Shown here one piece after another: positions 37,530 to 45,882 of a stretch of 64,000 bases of DNA. Position 1 is the stretch's first letter, and each line of letters begins with the position of its first letter. A model generated the notes under the pieces. That model ran no database searches. It was not told the origin of the DNA and worked only from the letters and a program-made list of their open reading frames with translations. Source of the DNA: Streptomyces sp. MA5143a. Its GTDB lineage: Bacteria > Actinomycetota > Actinomycetes > Streptomycetales > Streptomycetaceae. The stretch lies in the NCBI RefSeq assembly GCF_900290235.1, contig NZ_OLMK01000021.1, positions 1-64,000 of the forward strand, in the 5' to 3' direction. Both the position numbers and the translations under genes were made by a program.

Positions 37530-37563
37530 TCGGCCCGGTCCCGTGAGCGGACGTAGACCGCGC

Positions 37564-37596
37564 GCTCCCCGCTCCCTGGCGCAGGGTGCGGGGAGC
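37564..37596. terminator. Hairpin between convergent PAC2 and SMP-30-like genes
   Basis: Nested stem: GCTCCCCGC (37564-37572) with GCGGGGAGC (37588-37596), enclosing CCCT/AGGG. It sits 34 nt after one stop and 41 nt after the other, so it probably acts in both directions. Confidence 0.75.
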
Positions 37597-37637
37597 TCGG
37601 CGGTCTCCCTGGTCCGGGCCGGTCCTTCGGCCGCCGG

Positions 37638-38660
37638 TCAGTGCTCCACGGCGACGACCATGTACGTCGTGTCCGGTGTCGGGGTCGTGGTGAAGCGGGC
37701 GTTGGGCAGGTACAGGCGGTTCTTGTGGGCGGCGACGGTCGTCGGGACGTCGAAGTCCGGGTCCGTGAGTCGGCCCTCGAAGATGCCGGAGCGGCCGTCC
37801 GCGGCGAGCTTGAACACGTCGATCGCGTTCTGACGGTTCTGCACCACGTACAGCCGCCGTCCGAGGAGCAGCAGGCCGTCGCCGTTGGTGAGGGGCGCGG
37901 AGTCGCCGAGGTCGACGAGCCGGGTGACGCCGGTGCGCGGGTCGACCCGGTGCAGTCCCCCGGCGCCGGACTGCACGACGAGCAGGGCCTTGCCGTCCGG
38001 GGTTCCGGTGATGCCGTTGGCGTTGACCGTCTCGCCGGGCGTCTGGGCCCAGTCGCCGCGCAGGGTGAGCGTCACCACGTCGTCCGCGTGCGGCAGCTCA
38101 CCGTGCCTGCCGAGCGGCAGGGCGTGGAGGGCCGGCTGGAACGAGTCGGTGAACCAGGCGGCCCGCGAGGTCAGGAAGACGTCGTTGGCGAAGCTGGGCG
38201 TCGTCGTGGTGAGCCGGTACGAGGCGAGGACCGCGCCGGTGCGTACGTCGACCACACGGGCGCCCTGGGCGCGTCCGGCGACGAACAGCCGTCCCCGTCC
38301 GTCGAGTTCGAGGCCGACGGAGGGGGTGCCGGGTCCGGCGGAGATGATGCGGCCCTGTCCGGTGCGCAGGTCGGCGCGGTAGATGGAGCCGTCGCCGAGG
38401 GAGCCGAGATAGGCGTAGGGGCCGCCGCCGATGGTGATGCCCTCGGGGCGGAAGCCGTTGGGGAGCGGGATGACGTCCGGCCAGGTCTTCCCGGCCGTCG
38501 CGGCGGTCCCGGCGGCGGACGCGGTCCCGGCGGCCGACGTCCCGACGAGCAGGGCGCCCGCGGTGGCGGCCGATGCCGTGAGCAGTCCACGTCGGCTGAC
38601 GGGGCGTTGGGCGGAATGGGGGGAGAGGGAGGAGCGGGAGGAGGAGTGCGGGGGTGCCAC
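37638..38660 (-). CDS. Secreted SMP-30/gluconolactonase-like beta-propeller protein
   Basis: 340 residues from GTG preceded by GGAAGGGA; the frame is open further upstream. The signal RPVSRRGLLTASAATAGALL has the twin-arginine motif, so it is likely exported folded by Tat. The mature part shows repeating beta-propeller blades, with NGFRPEGITIGGGPYAYLGS, LELDGRGRLFVAG, NGITGTPDGKALLVVQ and NGDGLLLLGRRLYVVQN, as in SMP-30/lactonase-like proteins. NGD-type residues may bind a metal. Enzyme activity is not established. Terminators flank the gene on both sides. Confidence 0.85.
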   Translation of the reverse strand: MAPPHSSSRSSLSPHSAQRPVSRRGLLTASAATAGALLVGTSAAGTASAAGTAATAGKTWPDVIPLPNGFRPEGITIGGGPYAYLGSLGDGSIYRADLRTGQGRIISAGPGTPSVGLELDGRGRLFVAGRAQGARVVDVRTGAVLASYRLTTTTPSFANDVFLTSRAAWFTDSFQPALHALPLGRHGELPHADDVVTLTLRGDWAQTPGETVNANGITGTPDGKALLVVQSGAGGLHRVDPRTGVTRLVDLGDSAPLTNGDGLLLLGRRLYVVQNRQNAIDVFKLAADGRSGIFEGRLTDPDFDVPTTVAAHKNRLYLPNARFTTTPTPDTTYMVVAVEH

Positions 38661-38809
38661 TGTGCGTCCCTTCCACGAAGGGACCGGCGGCTGGCCGGTC
38701 CGGCTTCGACTGACGTCTGTCACCCCATCACATGCCGCCCCACCCCGCAGCCTCCGGCAACCGACCGACAGGGCCTCGACAGCGTCGTCGGCTCGCCCGT
38801 GTACGCGAA

Positions 38810-38843
38810 AGGGGCGCCCCCTCCGTCCGGAGAAGGCGCCCCT
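38810..38843 (-). terminator. Hairpin terminator after mshC
   Basis: AGGGGCGCC (38810-38818) pairs with GGCGCCCCT (38835-38843), enclosing a CTCC/GGAG inner stem. It lies about 85 nt past the mshC stop on the minus strand. Confidence 0.7.
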
Positions 38844-38927
38844 CGCCGCGGCACCACCGCGCCGCCTTGAGCACGTGTCACGTGTGACGGCCGGTCATCG
38901 CTGCGCCGCCTGTGCAGAGTCGTTACT

Positions 38928-40157
38928 TCACAGGGCCACGCCGAGGAGGGCGTCCACGGCGCGGGAGACGACACCGGGTGCCCCCTCGTCCGTGCCGCCC
39001 TGCTCCTGCTGGAGCGCGGCCCAGCGGTCGACCGCCGCGAGCGCGGCCGGGGCGTCCAGGTCGTCGGCGAGAGCCTCGCGGATCTCCTCGACGAGCGCCT
39101 CCGCGGACGGCCCGTCGGGCCGGGAGACGGCGGCACGCCACCGGCCCAGCCGGGCGACGGCGTCCTCGAGGACCTGGTCGGTCCACTCCCAGTCGGCCCG
39201 GTAGTGATGGGCGAGGAGCGCGAGCCGTATGGCCGCCGGGTCCACCCCGTCCTGGCGCAGCCGGGAGACGAAGACGAGGTTGCCCTTGGACTTCGACATC
39301 TTCTCGCCGTGCAGCGCGACCATACCGGCGTGGACGTACGCCCTGGCCATGGGGAACTCGCCGGTCAGCACCTGCGCGTGCGAGGCGCCCATCTCGTGGT
39401 GCGGGAAGGCGAGGTCGGAGCCGCCGCCCTGCACGTCGAAGCCCATGCCGAGGTGGTCCAGGGCGATGGCGACGCACTCGATGTGCCAGCCGGGCCGGCC
39501 GCGGCCGAGGGAGCCGCCGTCCCAGCTGGGCTCGCCCTCGCGCGCGGCCATCCACAGCATCGGGTCGAGGGGGTTCTTCTTGCCGGGCCGGTCCGGGTCG
39601 CCGCCACGTTCGGCGGACAGCAGCCGCATCGCGGCGGCGTCGAGACCGGAGACCTTGCCGAAGTGGGGGTCGGACTCGACGGAGAAGTAGATGTCTCCCT
39701 CGAGTTCGTACGCGGCGCCGGCGTCGCGGAGCCGCTCGACGAGCGGGACGATGCCGGGGATGGCCTCGACGGCGCCGATGTACTCCCGCGGCGGCAGCAT
39801 CCGCAGGGCGGTCATGTCCTCACGGAAGAGGGCGGTCTCCTTCTCGGCGAGGGCCACCCAGTCGATGCCGTCGCGCTCGGCCCGCTCCAGCAGCGGGTCG
39901 TCGACGTCGGTGACGTTCTGGACGTAGTGAACCTGCCGCTTGGTGTCGAGCCACACGCGCTGGACGAGGTCGAACGCGTTGTAGGTCGCCGCGTGACCCA
40001 TGTGGGTCGCGTCGTACGGGGTGATACCGCAGACGTAGATACGGGCGACGGGACCGGGGTCAAGGGTGACCAGACCGCCGGTCGCGGTGTCGTGGATCCT
40101 CAGGTCGCGGCCCTTGCCGGGCAGGACGGGGACCTCAGAAGCGGGCCAGGCATACAT
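38928..40157 (-). CDS. mshC: Mycothiol biosynthesis ligase MshC (cysteine:GlcN-Ins ligase)
   Basis: 409 residues from ATG ([16 protein letters not shown]). It is related to cysteinyl-tRNA synthetase: zinc/cysteine-site [23 protein letters not shown] containing the HIGH-like sequence, later [14 protein letters not shown] and the KMSKS loop EKMSKSKGN. It lacks the anticodon-binding region, so it is MshC and not CysS. It ligates cysteine to GlcN-inositol with ATP in the mycothiol pathway. The gene ends a four-gene minus-strand group (phosphatase, DUF3090, kinase-like, mshC), and may also have its own leaderless promoter. Confidence 0.96.
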   Translation of the reverse strand: MYAWPASEVPVLPGKGRDLRIHDTATGGLVTLDPGPVARIYVCGITPYDATHMGHAATYNAFDLVQRVWLDTKRQVHYVQNVTDVDDPLLERAERDGIDWVALAEKETALFREDMTALRMLPPREYIGAVEAIPGIVPLVERLRDAGAAYELEGDIYFSVESDPHFGKVSGLDAAAMRLLSAERGGDPDRPGKKNPLDPMLWMAAREGEPSWDGGSLGRGRPGWHIECVAIALDHLGMGFDVQGGGSDLAFPHHEMGASHAQVLTGEFPMARAYVHAGMVALHGEKMSKSKGNLVFVSRLRQDGVDPAAIRLALLAHHYRADWEWTDQVLEDAVARLGRWRAAVSRPDGPSAEALVEEIREALADDLDAPAALAAVDRWAALQQEQGGTDEGAPGVVSRAVDALLGVAL

Positions 40158-40163
40158 GCCACG

Positions 40164-40169
40164 AGCCTA
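40164..40169 (-). promoter_or_regulatory. Candidate -10 of a leaderless mshC transcript
   Basis: TAGGCT on the minus strand is 6 nt before the mshC ATG and there is no ribosome site, which fits a transcript starting at the ATG. The -35 is weak. GGCTTAAGCC, a perfect 10-bp palindrome, lies about 15 bp further upstream. Confidence 0.4.
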
Positions 40170-40233
40170 ACCCGATCCCTCCGGGCTTAAGCCGGGGGCG
40201 CCCAACGGTTCGGGAGTACACGATGCACGGCGA

Positions 40234-40280
40234 CCGCGGGTGGTGGGGGCTGATCGCGCAGTTCCCCGCGCCCCCGAAGG
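40234..40280. repeat. Dispersed Streptomyces intergenic hairpin-type repeat
   Basis: The stretch containing GTGGGGGCTGATCGCGCAGT and then TCCCCGCGCCCCC resembles a short GC-rich element I recall as very frequent between genes in Streptomyces genomes (reverse strand GGGGCGCGGGGAACTGCGCG). It lies between mshC and the kinase-like gene and could act as a transcriptional stop or RNA-stability element. Confidence 0.5.
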
Positions 40281-40329
40281 CCCCCGGGCCGGCCGCCGTC
40301 CTCCAGCCCACCGGCCCTGCCGCACCGCT

Positions 40330-41166
40330 TCACACCGGCGGCCACGGGATCGCCGGCCATTCGCCGCTCGGTTCCGGGTGGCGGCCGGTCCTCAGCAGGG
40401 TGGCGACCCGCTCCCTGGTGGCGTCCAGTTCGGCGGCCGTGATCAGGGGCGACAGCTTCGCCGCCAGTTCCCCACCGTCGCCCAACGCGTCCCGCAACCG
40501 CTTCAGCACGTCGACGGCCTCGTCCGTGAGGGTCTCCCCCGCCCACCCCCACAGCAGGGTCCGCAGCTTGTTCTCGACGTTGAAGGTCACACCGTGGTCG
40601 ATGCCGTAGAGCCGGTCCTCGGCGGCCGGCAGGAGATGGCCGCCCTTGCGGTCCGCGTTGTTGATGACGGCGTCGAGGACGGCGAGGCGGCGCAGTCGCG
40701 GGTCGTCGGCGTGCACGAGGAGCGCGGTCTCGCCGTCGCCGACCTCGGCGAGGCCGACGGCCTTCCAGCCCTCCCCCGCCTCCTCACCGTCCACGAGGGC
40801 GAGCAGCTCCGAACCGGGCACCCCCTCGATCCACAGCTGGCACATGCCCTCGCCGTACGGCCCGTCCCGCAGCACCGTGGGCGGTACGAGCCCCCACCCG
40901 GTCGCCTCGGACACCTCGTACGCGGCGACCTCGCGCTGCGCGAGCGTCCCGTCGGGGAAGTCCCACAGCGGGCGCTCCCCGGCGACGGGCTTGTAGACGC
41001 AGGCGGCCTCGTGTCCCTCGTACGACACCGAGCAGTACAGGACCGCGTTGGACGCCTCGCGCACCTGACCGCGCACGGTCAGCTCGCCCTCGGCCAGCAG
41101 CACGGCGGCCGGGGTCCGCCCGTCGGAGGTCACTCCCCGCGGCGGTATCCGTTCTGGCGCGGACAT
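40330..41166 (-). CDS. SCO1664-family protein with a PI3/4-kinase-like fold
   Basis: 278 residues from ATG with GGAGGG 6 nt upstream, overlapping the end of the DUF3090 gene by 37 nt. Kinase-like motifs are visible: CVYKPVAGERPLWDFP (Lys that could bind ATP phosphates), LDAVINNADRKGGHLL (catalytic-loop type) and LYGIDHGVTFN (metal-binding Asp, in place of DFG). These resemble type II phosphatidylinositol 4-kinases and HipA-like kinases. No substrate is known to me. The family is conserved next to mshC, together with DUF3090 and a histidine phosphatase. Confidence 0.85.
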   Translation of the reverse strand: MSAPERIPPRGVTSDGRTPAAVLLAEGELTVRGQVREASNAVLYCSVSYEGHEAACVYKPVAGERPLWDFPDGTLAQREVAAYEVSEATGWGLVPPTVLRDGPYGEGMCQLWIEGVPGSELLALVDGEEAGEGWKAVGLAEVGDGETALLVHADDPRLRRLAVLDAVINNADRKGGHLLPAAEDRLYGIDHGVTFNVENKLRTLLWGWAGETLTDEAVDVLKRLRDALGDGGELAAKLSPLITAAELDATRERVATLLRTGRHPEPSGEWPAIPWPPV

Positions 41167-41720
41167 ACGTGTCCCTCCGGGTCGAGCGGAAGACTGCACA
41201 GCGGGCACGGCGGCCGTCCCGCGTTGACGACGTCGAGGGCGCGCTTGGCGAAGGCCCTGGCCTGCGCGCCGGTGAGGCGGACGCGGAGCATCGGCGGGCC
41301 GTTCTCCTCGTCCTGGAGGAGCCGCTCCTCCGCCTCGGCGAGGTCCTCCTCGGAGTCGGCGTCCAGCTCGACCAGTGCCTGGGCCTCGACGATCATGCGC
41401 TGCTCGTCTCCGTCCCAGGCCAGCGCCATGGTGCCGACCCGGAACTCCTCCTCGATGGGGGTCTCCAGCGGTGCCGTGTCCGAGACCTCGGTGGGGGCGA
41501 CGGCGGGCACCGGGGCACTGCCCCCGCTGCGCCGCACGACCTCGTCGAGCAGCTCGTCCATGCGCTCGGCGAGCGCGGCGACCTGGGTCTTCTCCAGGGA
41601 CACGCTGGTGACCCGCTGCCCTGAGGAGGCCTGCAGGAAGAAGGTCCGGCGCCCGGGCAGCCCGACCGTACCGGCCACGAAGCGGTCCGGGGGGTCGTAG
41701 AGGAACACCTGACGGGACAC
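41130..41720 (-). CDS. DUF3090 protein with C-terminal zinc ribbon
   Basis: 196 residues from GTG with GGAGACAGGA upstream. It starts SRQVFLYDPPDRFVAGTVG, typical of the family. The C-terminus, PPCPLCSLPLDPEGHVCPR, is a CxxC...HxC zinc-binding motif. The middle part has a strongly acidic helix (ELDADSEEDLAEAEERLL). Function is unknown. It sits between the histidine phosphatase (96 nt) and the kinase-like gene (37-nt overlap), which suggests tight co-expression of the three. Confidence 0.88.
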   Translation of the reverse strand: MSRQVFLYDPPDRFVAGTVGLPGRRTFFLQASSGQRVTSVSLEKTQVAALAERMDELLDEVVRRSGGSAPVPAVAPTEVSDTAPLETPIEEEFRVGTMALAWDGDEQRMIVEAQALVELDADSEEDLAEAEERLLQDEENGPPMLRVRLTGAQARAFAKRALDVVNAGRPPCPLCSLPLDPEGHVCPRQNGYRRGE

Positions 41721-41816
41721 GTCCTGTCTCCATTGGAATCGACGTCGGGACCGGTCGCTCCGGCTGCTGACGGGTTCAGCGCCTTCGCGACCGCTTCACC
41801 CTACTGCGGTTGACGA

Positions 41817-42503
41817 TCACGGTGCTCCCGCGCCGCCCCCGACGGCGGCGTCGCCGGTCGGGGGCTCCTCACGCGGCGCCAGGGACGCGAAGTCCCCGGT
41901 GTCGCCGAGGCGGACGAGAAACGGCCGCAGTCGTGTGTAACGGATCGCGGTGATGGAACACGGTTCGACAGAGATCCGCTGGAAGAGGTCCAGATGAAGT
42001 CCGAGTGCGTCCGCGACGAGCGACTTGATGATGTCGCCGTGGGAGCACATCACATAGACGGCGTCCGCTCCGTGGTCGCGCTCCACGCGCGCGTTCCACT
42101 CCCGTACCGCCTCCGCCGCCCGGTGCTGCATCTCCCGCATCGACTCCCCGCCGGGGAACTGCACGGCCGTCGGATGCGACTGGACGACCTGCATCAGGGG
42201 CTCGTCGGTGAGTTCGGCGAGCTTGCGGCCGGACCAGTCGCCGTAGTGGCACTCGCCGATGCGGTCGTCGGTGTGCGGGCTCAGCTCGGGCCGGGCCTCC
42301 AGGAGGGGGCGCAGCGTCTCCTGGCAGCGCTGGAGGGGGCTGGTGACGACCTCGGAGATCGGCAGCCCGGCGAGACGGCCGGGCAGTGCCGCGGCCTGCG
42401 CGGTGCCGCGCTCGTCGAGGGCGACGCCGGGCGTCCACCCGGCGAGCACCCCATCGGTGTTGGCGGTGGACCGGCCGTGCCGGACAAGGATCAACGTGGG
42501 CAT
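41817..42503 (-). CDS. Histidine phosphatase superfamily (phosphoglycerate mutase-like) protein
   Basis: 228 residues. It has the catalytic RHG motif LILVRHGRSTANTDG at the N-terminus and the second His in YVMCSHGDIIKSL. ECHYGDWSGRKLAEL carries the acid residue region. This family removes phosphates from small molecules or proteins. It is the first gene of the group leading to mshC and stands beside a kinase-like gene, so a kinase-phosphatase pair is conceivable. It is divergent from corA with a 54-bp gap. Confidence 0.92.
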   Translation of the reverse strand: MPTLILVRHGRSTANTDGVLAGWTPGVALDERGTAQAAALPGRLAGLPISEVVTSPLQRCQETLRPLLEARPELSPHTDDRIGECHYGDWSGRKLAELTDEPLMQVVQSHPTAVQFPGGESMREMQHRAAEAVREWNARVERDHGADAVYVMCSHGDIIKSLVADALGLHLDLFQRISVEPCSITAIRYTRLRPFLVRLGDTGDFASLAPREEPPTGDAAVGGGAGAP

Positions 42504-42557
42504 GCGGCCAGCCTAGACGCCCCTCCTGCCGCTCCACCGTCGAGAAAGGAACTCCCT

Positions 42558-43553
42558 GTGATCGTCGACTGTGCCGTCTATCGCGACGGCCACCGCACCG
42601 AGGGGCCCGAGGACCTCTCCGACGCCCTGACCGCCGCGCGTGCCTCGGGCGGCTTCGTGTGGATCGGCCTGCATGAGCCGACGGAGAAGGAGTTCGCCCT
42701 CGTCACCGAGGAGTTCGCCCTGCATCCGCTGGCCGTCGAGGACGCCCTGAAGGCGCACCAGCGGCCGAAGCTGGAGGTGTACGAGGACTCGCTGTTCATG
42801 GTGCTGAAGCCGGTCGTGTACGAGCCGGCCGGGGACACGGTGAGCACGGACGAGATCATGGTGTTCCTCGGCGACGCCTTCGTGGTGACCGTCCGCCACG
42901 GCGGGGGCTCGCCCCTGAACGCCGTACGACGGCGGCTGGAGCGGGAGCCGGAGCTGCTGGGCGAGGGACCCACGTCCGTCCTGTACGCGATCACGGACGC
43001 CACGGTCGACCACTACCTGGAGGTGGCGACCGAGCTCCAGACGGACCTGGAGGAGCTGGAGGCCGAGGTGTTCTCCCCGGACGTCGGCGGCTCACGGAAC
43101 ACCGCGTCGCGGATCTACACCTTCAAGCGCCAGGTGCTGGAGTTCCGCCGCGCCACCGGCCCGCTCGCCGCCCCCCTCACCCGGCTCTCCGGCCAGGGCG
43201 CGACCGGCTCGGCGGTGCCGTTCGTGAACGAGCAGGCCCGGCCCTTCTTCCGTGACGTCAGCGACCATCTCACCCGCGTGAACGAGTCCGTCGAGGGCCT
43301 GGACCGGCTGGTGTCCGACATCCTCTCGGCGCATCTCGCGCAGATGAGCGTCCGGCAGAACGACGACATGCGGAAGATCTCCGCGTGGGCGGCCATGGCG
43401 GCGATCCCCACGATGGTCGCCGGGATCTACGGCATGAACTTCGAGCACATGCCCGAGCTGCGCTGGGTGTGGTCGTATCCGGTGGTGATCGCGGTGACGG
43501 CCGGGCTGGAGGTGCTGGTGTACCGGTTGTTCAAGCGGCGCGGGTGGCTGTGA
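42558..43553 (+). CDS. corA: CorA-family magnesium/divalent cation channel
   Basis: 331 residues from GTG, AAGGA 9 nt upstream. It has a large N-terminal cytoplasmic domain (FVWIGLHEPTEKEF, LHPLAVEDAL) and a long stalk helix. Two C-terminal membrane helices carry the signature loop YGMNFEHMPEL between them. It works as a pentameric channel for Mg2+ and similar ions. The positive C-terminus (FKRRGWL) is typical. It converges with the ferritin-like gene. Confidence 0.95.
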   Translation: MIVDCAVYRDGHRTEGPEDLSDALTAARASGGFVWIGLHEPTEKEFALVTEEFALHPLAVEDALKAHQRPKLEVYEDSLFMVLKPVVYEPAGDTVSTDEIMVFLGDAFVVTVRHGGGSPLNAVRRRLEREPELLGEGPTSVLYAITDATVDHYLEVATELQTDLEELEAEVFSPDVGGSRNTASRIYTFKRQVLEFRRATGPLAAPLTRLSGQGATGSAVPFVNEQARPFFRDVSDHLTRVNESVEGLDRLVSDILSAHLAQMSVRQNDDMRKISAWAAMAAIPTMVAGIYGMNFEHMPELRWVWSYPVVIAVTAGLEVLVYRLFKRRGWL

Positions 43554-43632
43554 CGACGGGCCGCCGCGCGCGGGGAGGGCCGGGCGGAGCCGGGAGTGCT
43601 CCACGCGCGCGTGCGGCTGTTCGGGCCCGGGA

Positions 43633-44421
43633 TCAGGCGAACTCGGGTGCCGTGGTCGCCGGTCCGCCGAGGGCGTCGCGGCGCTCCGGCATCTCCAGGG
43701 TGACCATGCGGCGCCAGCCGAAGGCCCGCTCGTAGGCGTACACCGCGTGGATGCCCGCGGCGAGCACGGCGGACTTGGCCTTCGACCAGCCGAGGACGCG
43801 CCCCATGTGGGCCATCACGGCGAGGCTGACGTCCCGGTAGACGGCGATCTCGGCGAGGGCGCACTCGCGCAGGGTCCGCTGGATGAGGCGGCCGTGTCCG
43901 GCGGCGGCGAACCGCAGGAGTTCCTCGTGGGTGTACGCGAGGTGGTTGTCCTCGTCGTCGGAGATCATCCGGACGGCCTTGCCGATCTCCGGATGGTCGG
44001 CGAAGTGCTTGCGGAGCAGCACCATCTGCTCGGAGGCGCGCTGTTCGGTGACGCGGCTGTGGGAGAGGTAGACGATGATGTCCCGCTCCGTGAGGGCCTG
44101 GTCGGCCTTGAGCTTCTCGTGGGCCAGTCCGATGCCCTCGCGCTCCAGGAGCATCGTGTAGTCGGTCTCCGGCGGGACCTTTGCGGGTTCGAGGCCGCGT
44201 TTCCTCATCAGGGCGTTGAAGATCCGTCCGTGCTTGTCCTCGTCCGCGCCGTGGCGGGTGATCCTGGGGGCGAGCGCGCGCTCGCTCTCCGGGACGAGCG
44301 CGGCGATGCGCGCGTTCTCCCAGCCGCCCTGCGACTCGCCGCTGGCGGCGATGGAGCAGAACAACCGGAACGACTCGTCGTCGTCGATGATCTCCTGGAA
44401 CAGGCTCTTGGCCGAAAGCAT
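43633..44421 (-). CDS. Ferritin-like domain protein
   Basis: 262 residues from the ATG starting MLSAKSLFQEIIDDDES, with GAGAGG 9 nt upstream; the open frame is longer but unsupported. It has repeated E-x-x-H pairs consistent with a four-helix di-iron bundle: HGADEDKHGRIFNALM, SDDEDNHLAYTHEELL, LAEIAVYRDVSLAVM. The protein is soluble, and its activity (oxygenase-like or iron storage) cannot be decided. It lies downstream of the F420-type oxidoreductase gene with a terminator between. Confidence 0.85.
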   Translation of the reverse strand: MLSAKSLFQEIIDDDESFRLFCSIAASGESQGGWENARIAALVPESERALAPRITRHGADEDKHGRIFNALMRKRGLEPAKVPPETDYTMLLEREGIGLAHEKLKADQALTERDIIVYLSHSRVTEQRASEQMVLLRKHFADHPEIGKAVRMISDDEDNHLAYTHEELLRFAAAGHGRLIQRTLRECALAEIAVYRDVSLAVMAHMGRVLGWSKAKSAVLAAGIHAVYAYERAFGWRRMVTLEMPERRDALGGPATTAPEFA

Positions 44422-44572
44422 GGGAGGCACCTCTCTGCAGGACCCTGAAAAACGAGTCAAATGGGGTACCAGGAGTCGGGCAACAGCTGTGTCGGACAAA
44501 TCCGCCAAACGAAGGACGACAGGGCCGCGAGGACGCGTAACCGACAGGGCCGTCGGCGCGTTGTGTCCCGTG

Positions 44573-44615
44573 ACGGCCGTGGCGGGGAAGACCCCCGAGC
44601 CCCCACCACGGCCGT
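44573..44615 (-). terminator. Hairpin after the F420-type oxidoreductase gene
   Basis: ACGGCCGTGG (44573-44582) pairs with CCACGGCCGT (44606-44615), extended by GGGG/CCCC after one mismatch. It starts 36 nt past the stop on the minus strand. Confidence 0.75.
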
Positions 44616-44650
44616 AGAACTTCTCAGGGCCGGCGTACCGGCCCCTCCCG

Positions 44651-45706
44651 CTATGCGAGCCCGGCCCGCTCCAGGGCCTCGGTGCCGGCCCGCAGCGCGG
44701 CGATCCGCTCGTCCAGCGTGAAGCCCGCGGGCGCCAGCGTGAGGGTGGTGACGCCGGCCTCCTTGTAGGCCTTCATCCGGTCGGCGATGCGCTCCACGGA
44801 GCCGAGGAGCGTCGTCTGGTCGATCAGCTCGTGCGGGATCGCGGCCGCGGCACCGGCCTTGTCGCCGGCCAGGTACTTGTCCTGGATCTCGGCGGCCTCC
44901 TTCTCGTAGCCCATGCGCTGGGCGAGCTGGTTGTAGAAGTTCTGCTTGCGGCTGCCCATGCCGCCGACGTACAGCGCGGTGTACGGGCGGAAGGTGTCGG
45001 CGAGCGTCGTGACGTCCTTGTCGTCGCCGAGGGCGAGCGGCAGCGTCGGGCACACGTCGAAGCCGTCGAGGGTCTTGCCGGCCTTCTCGCGCCCCGCGCG
45101 GAGGTACTTGACGGCGGTGTCCTCCAGGTGGGCGGCCGACGGGAAGATCAGCAGCGCGCCGTCGGCGATCTCACCGGTCTGCTCCAGGTTCTTCGGACCG
45201 ATCGCGGCGATGTACAGCGGGATGTGCTCGCGGGTGGGGTGCACGGTGAGCTTGAGCGGCTTGCCGGGGCCGCCGGGCAGCGGCAGCGTCCAGTGCTCGC
45301 CGTCGTGGGACAGACGCTCTCGGGTCATCGCCTTGCGGACGATCTCGACGTACTCGCGGGTGCGGGCGAGCGGCTTGTCGAACTTCACGCCGTACCAGCC
45401 CTCGGAGACCTGCGGGCCGGACACCCCGAGGCCGAGGCGGAACCGGCCGCCGGAGAGCGAGTCGAGGGTCGCGGCGGTCATGGCGGTCATCGCCGGCTGG
45501 CGGGCCGGGATCTGGAAGATGGCCGAGCCGACGTCGATGCGTTCGGTCTTGGCGGCGACCCAGCTGAGCACGGTGGCGGCGTCCGAGCCGTACGCCTCCG
45601 CCGCCCAGCACACCGCGTAGCCGAGGCGGTCGGCCTCCTGGGCCACGGCCAGGTTGTCCCCGTCCATCCCGGCGCCCCAGTAGCCGAGGTTGATCCCGAG
45701 CTTCAT
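44651..45706 (-). CDS. LLM-class F420-dependent oxidoreductase
   Basis: 351 residues from ATG (MKLGINLGYWGAGMDGDN) with AAGGCGGG upstream. It is a bacterial luciferase-like TIM barrel: AVCWAAEAYGSDAATVLSW, GSAIFQIPARQPAMTAM and SGGRFRLGLGVSGPQVSEGWYG are the F420-binding signatures. Members reduce or oxidise diverse substrates with coenzyme F420, which Streptomyces makes. The substrate is unknown. It is divergent from the aldo/keto reductase gene. Confidence 0.92.
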   Translation of the reverse strand: MKLGINLGYWGAGMDGDNLAVAQEADRLGYAVCWAAEAYGSDAATVLSWVAAKTERIDVGSAIFQIPARQPAMTAMTAATLDSLSGGRFRLGLGVSGPQVSEGWYGVKFDKPLARTREYVEIVRKAMTRERLSHDGEHWTLPLPGGPGKPLKLTVHPTREHIPLYIAAIGPKNLEQTGEIADGALLIFPSAAHLEDTAVKYLRAGREKAGKTLDGFDVCPTLPLALGDDKDVTTLADTFRPYTALYVGGMGSRKQNFYNQLAQRMGYEKEAAEIQDKYLAGDKAGAAAAIPHELIDQTTLLGSVERIADRMKAYKEAGVTTLTLAPAGFTLDERIAALRAGTEALERAGLA

Positions 45707-45882
45707 ATAGACCCGCCTTCCCCTTACCGATCAGTAACGTCCTTGTTCCGCCCGACCCTACCGGGGGGAGGCCGCAGAGGGGCCAGTGCGGGGTGCGTCG
45801 TGGCCGGTCGCGCGGTGCGCTGGGGAAATCGGTCGTCCACAGGCCCCCACACGGCGAACTCCGGACAGTAATGTCGGCGTCC

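Noticed and set aside
38928..40157. mshC as a cysteinyl-tRNA synthetase
   Set aside because: Shares HIGH/KMSKS-type motifs but is short (409 residues), lacks the anticodon-binding domain, and sits in the conserved mycothiol context.
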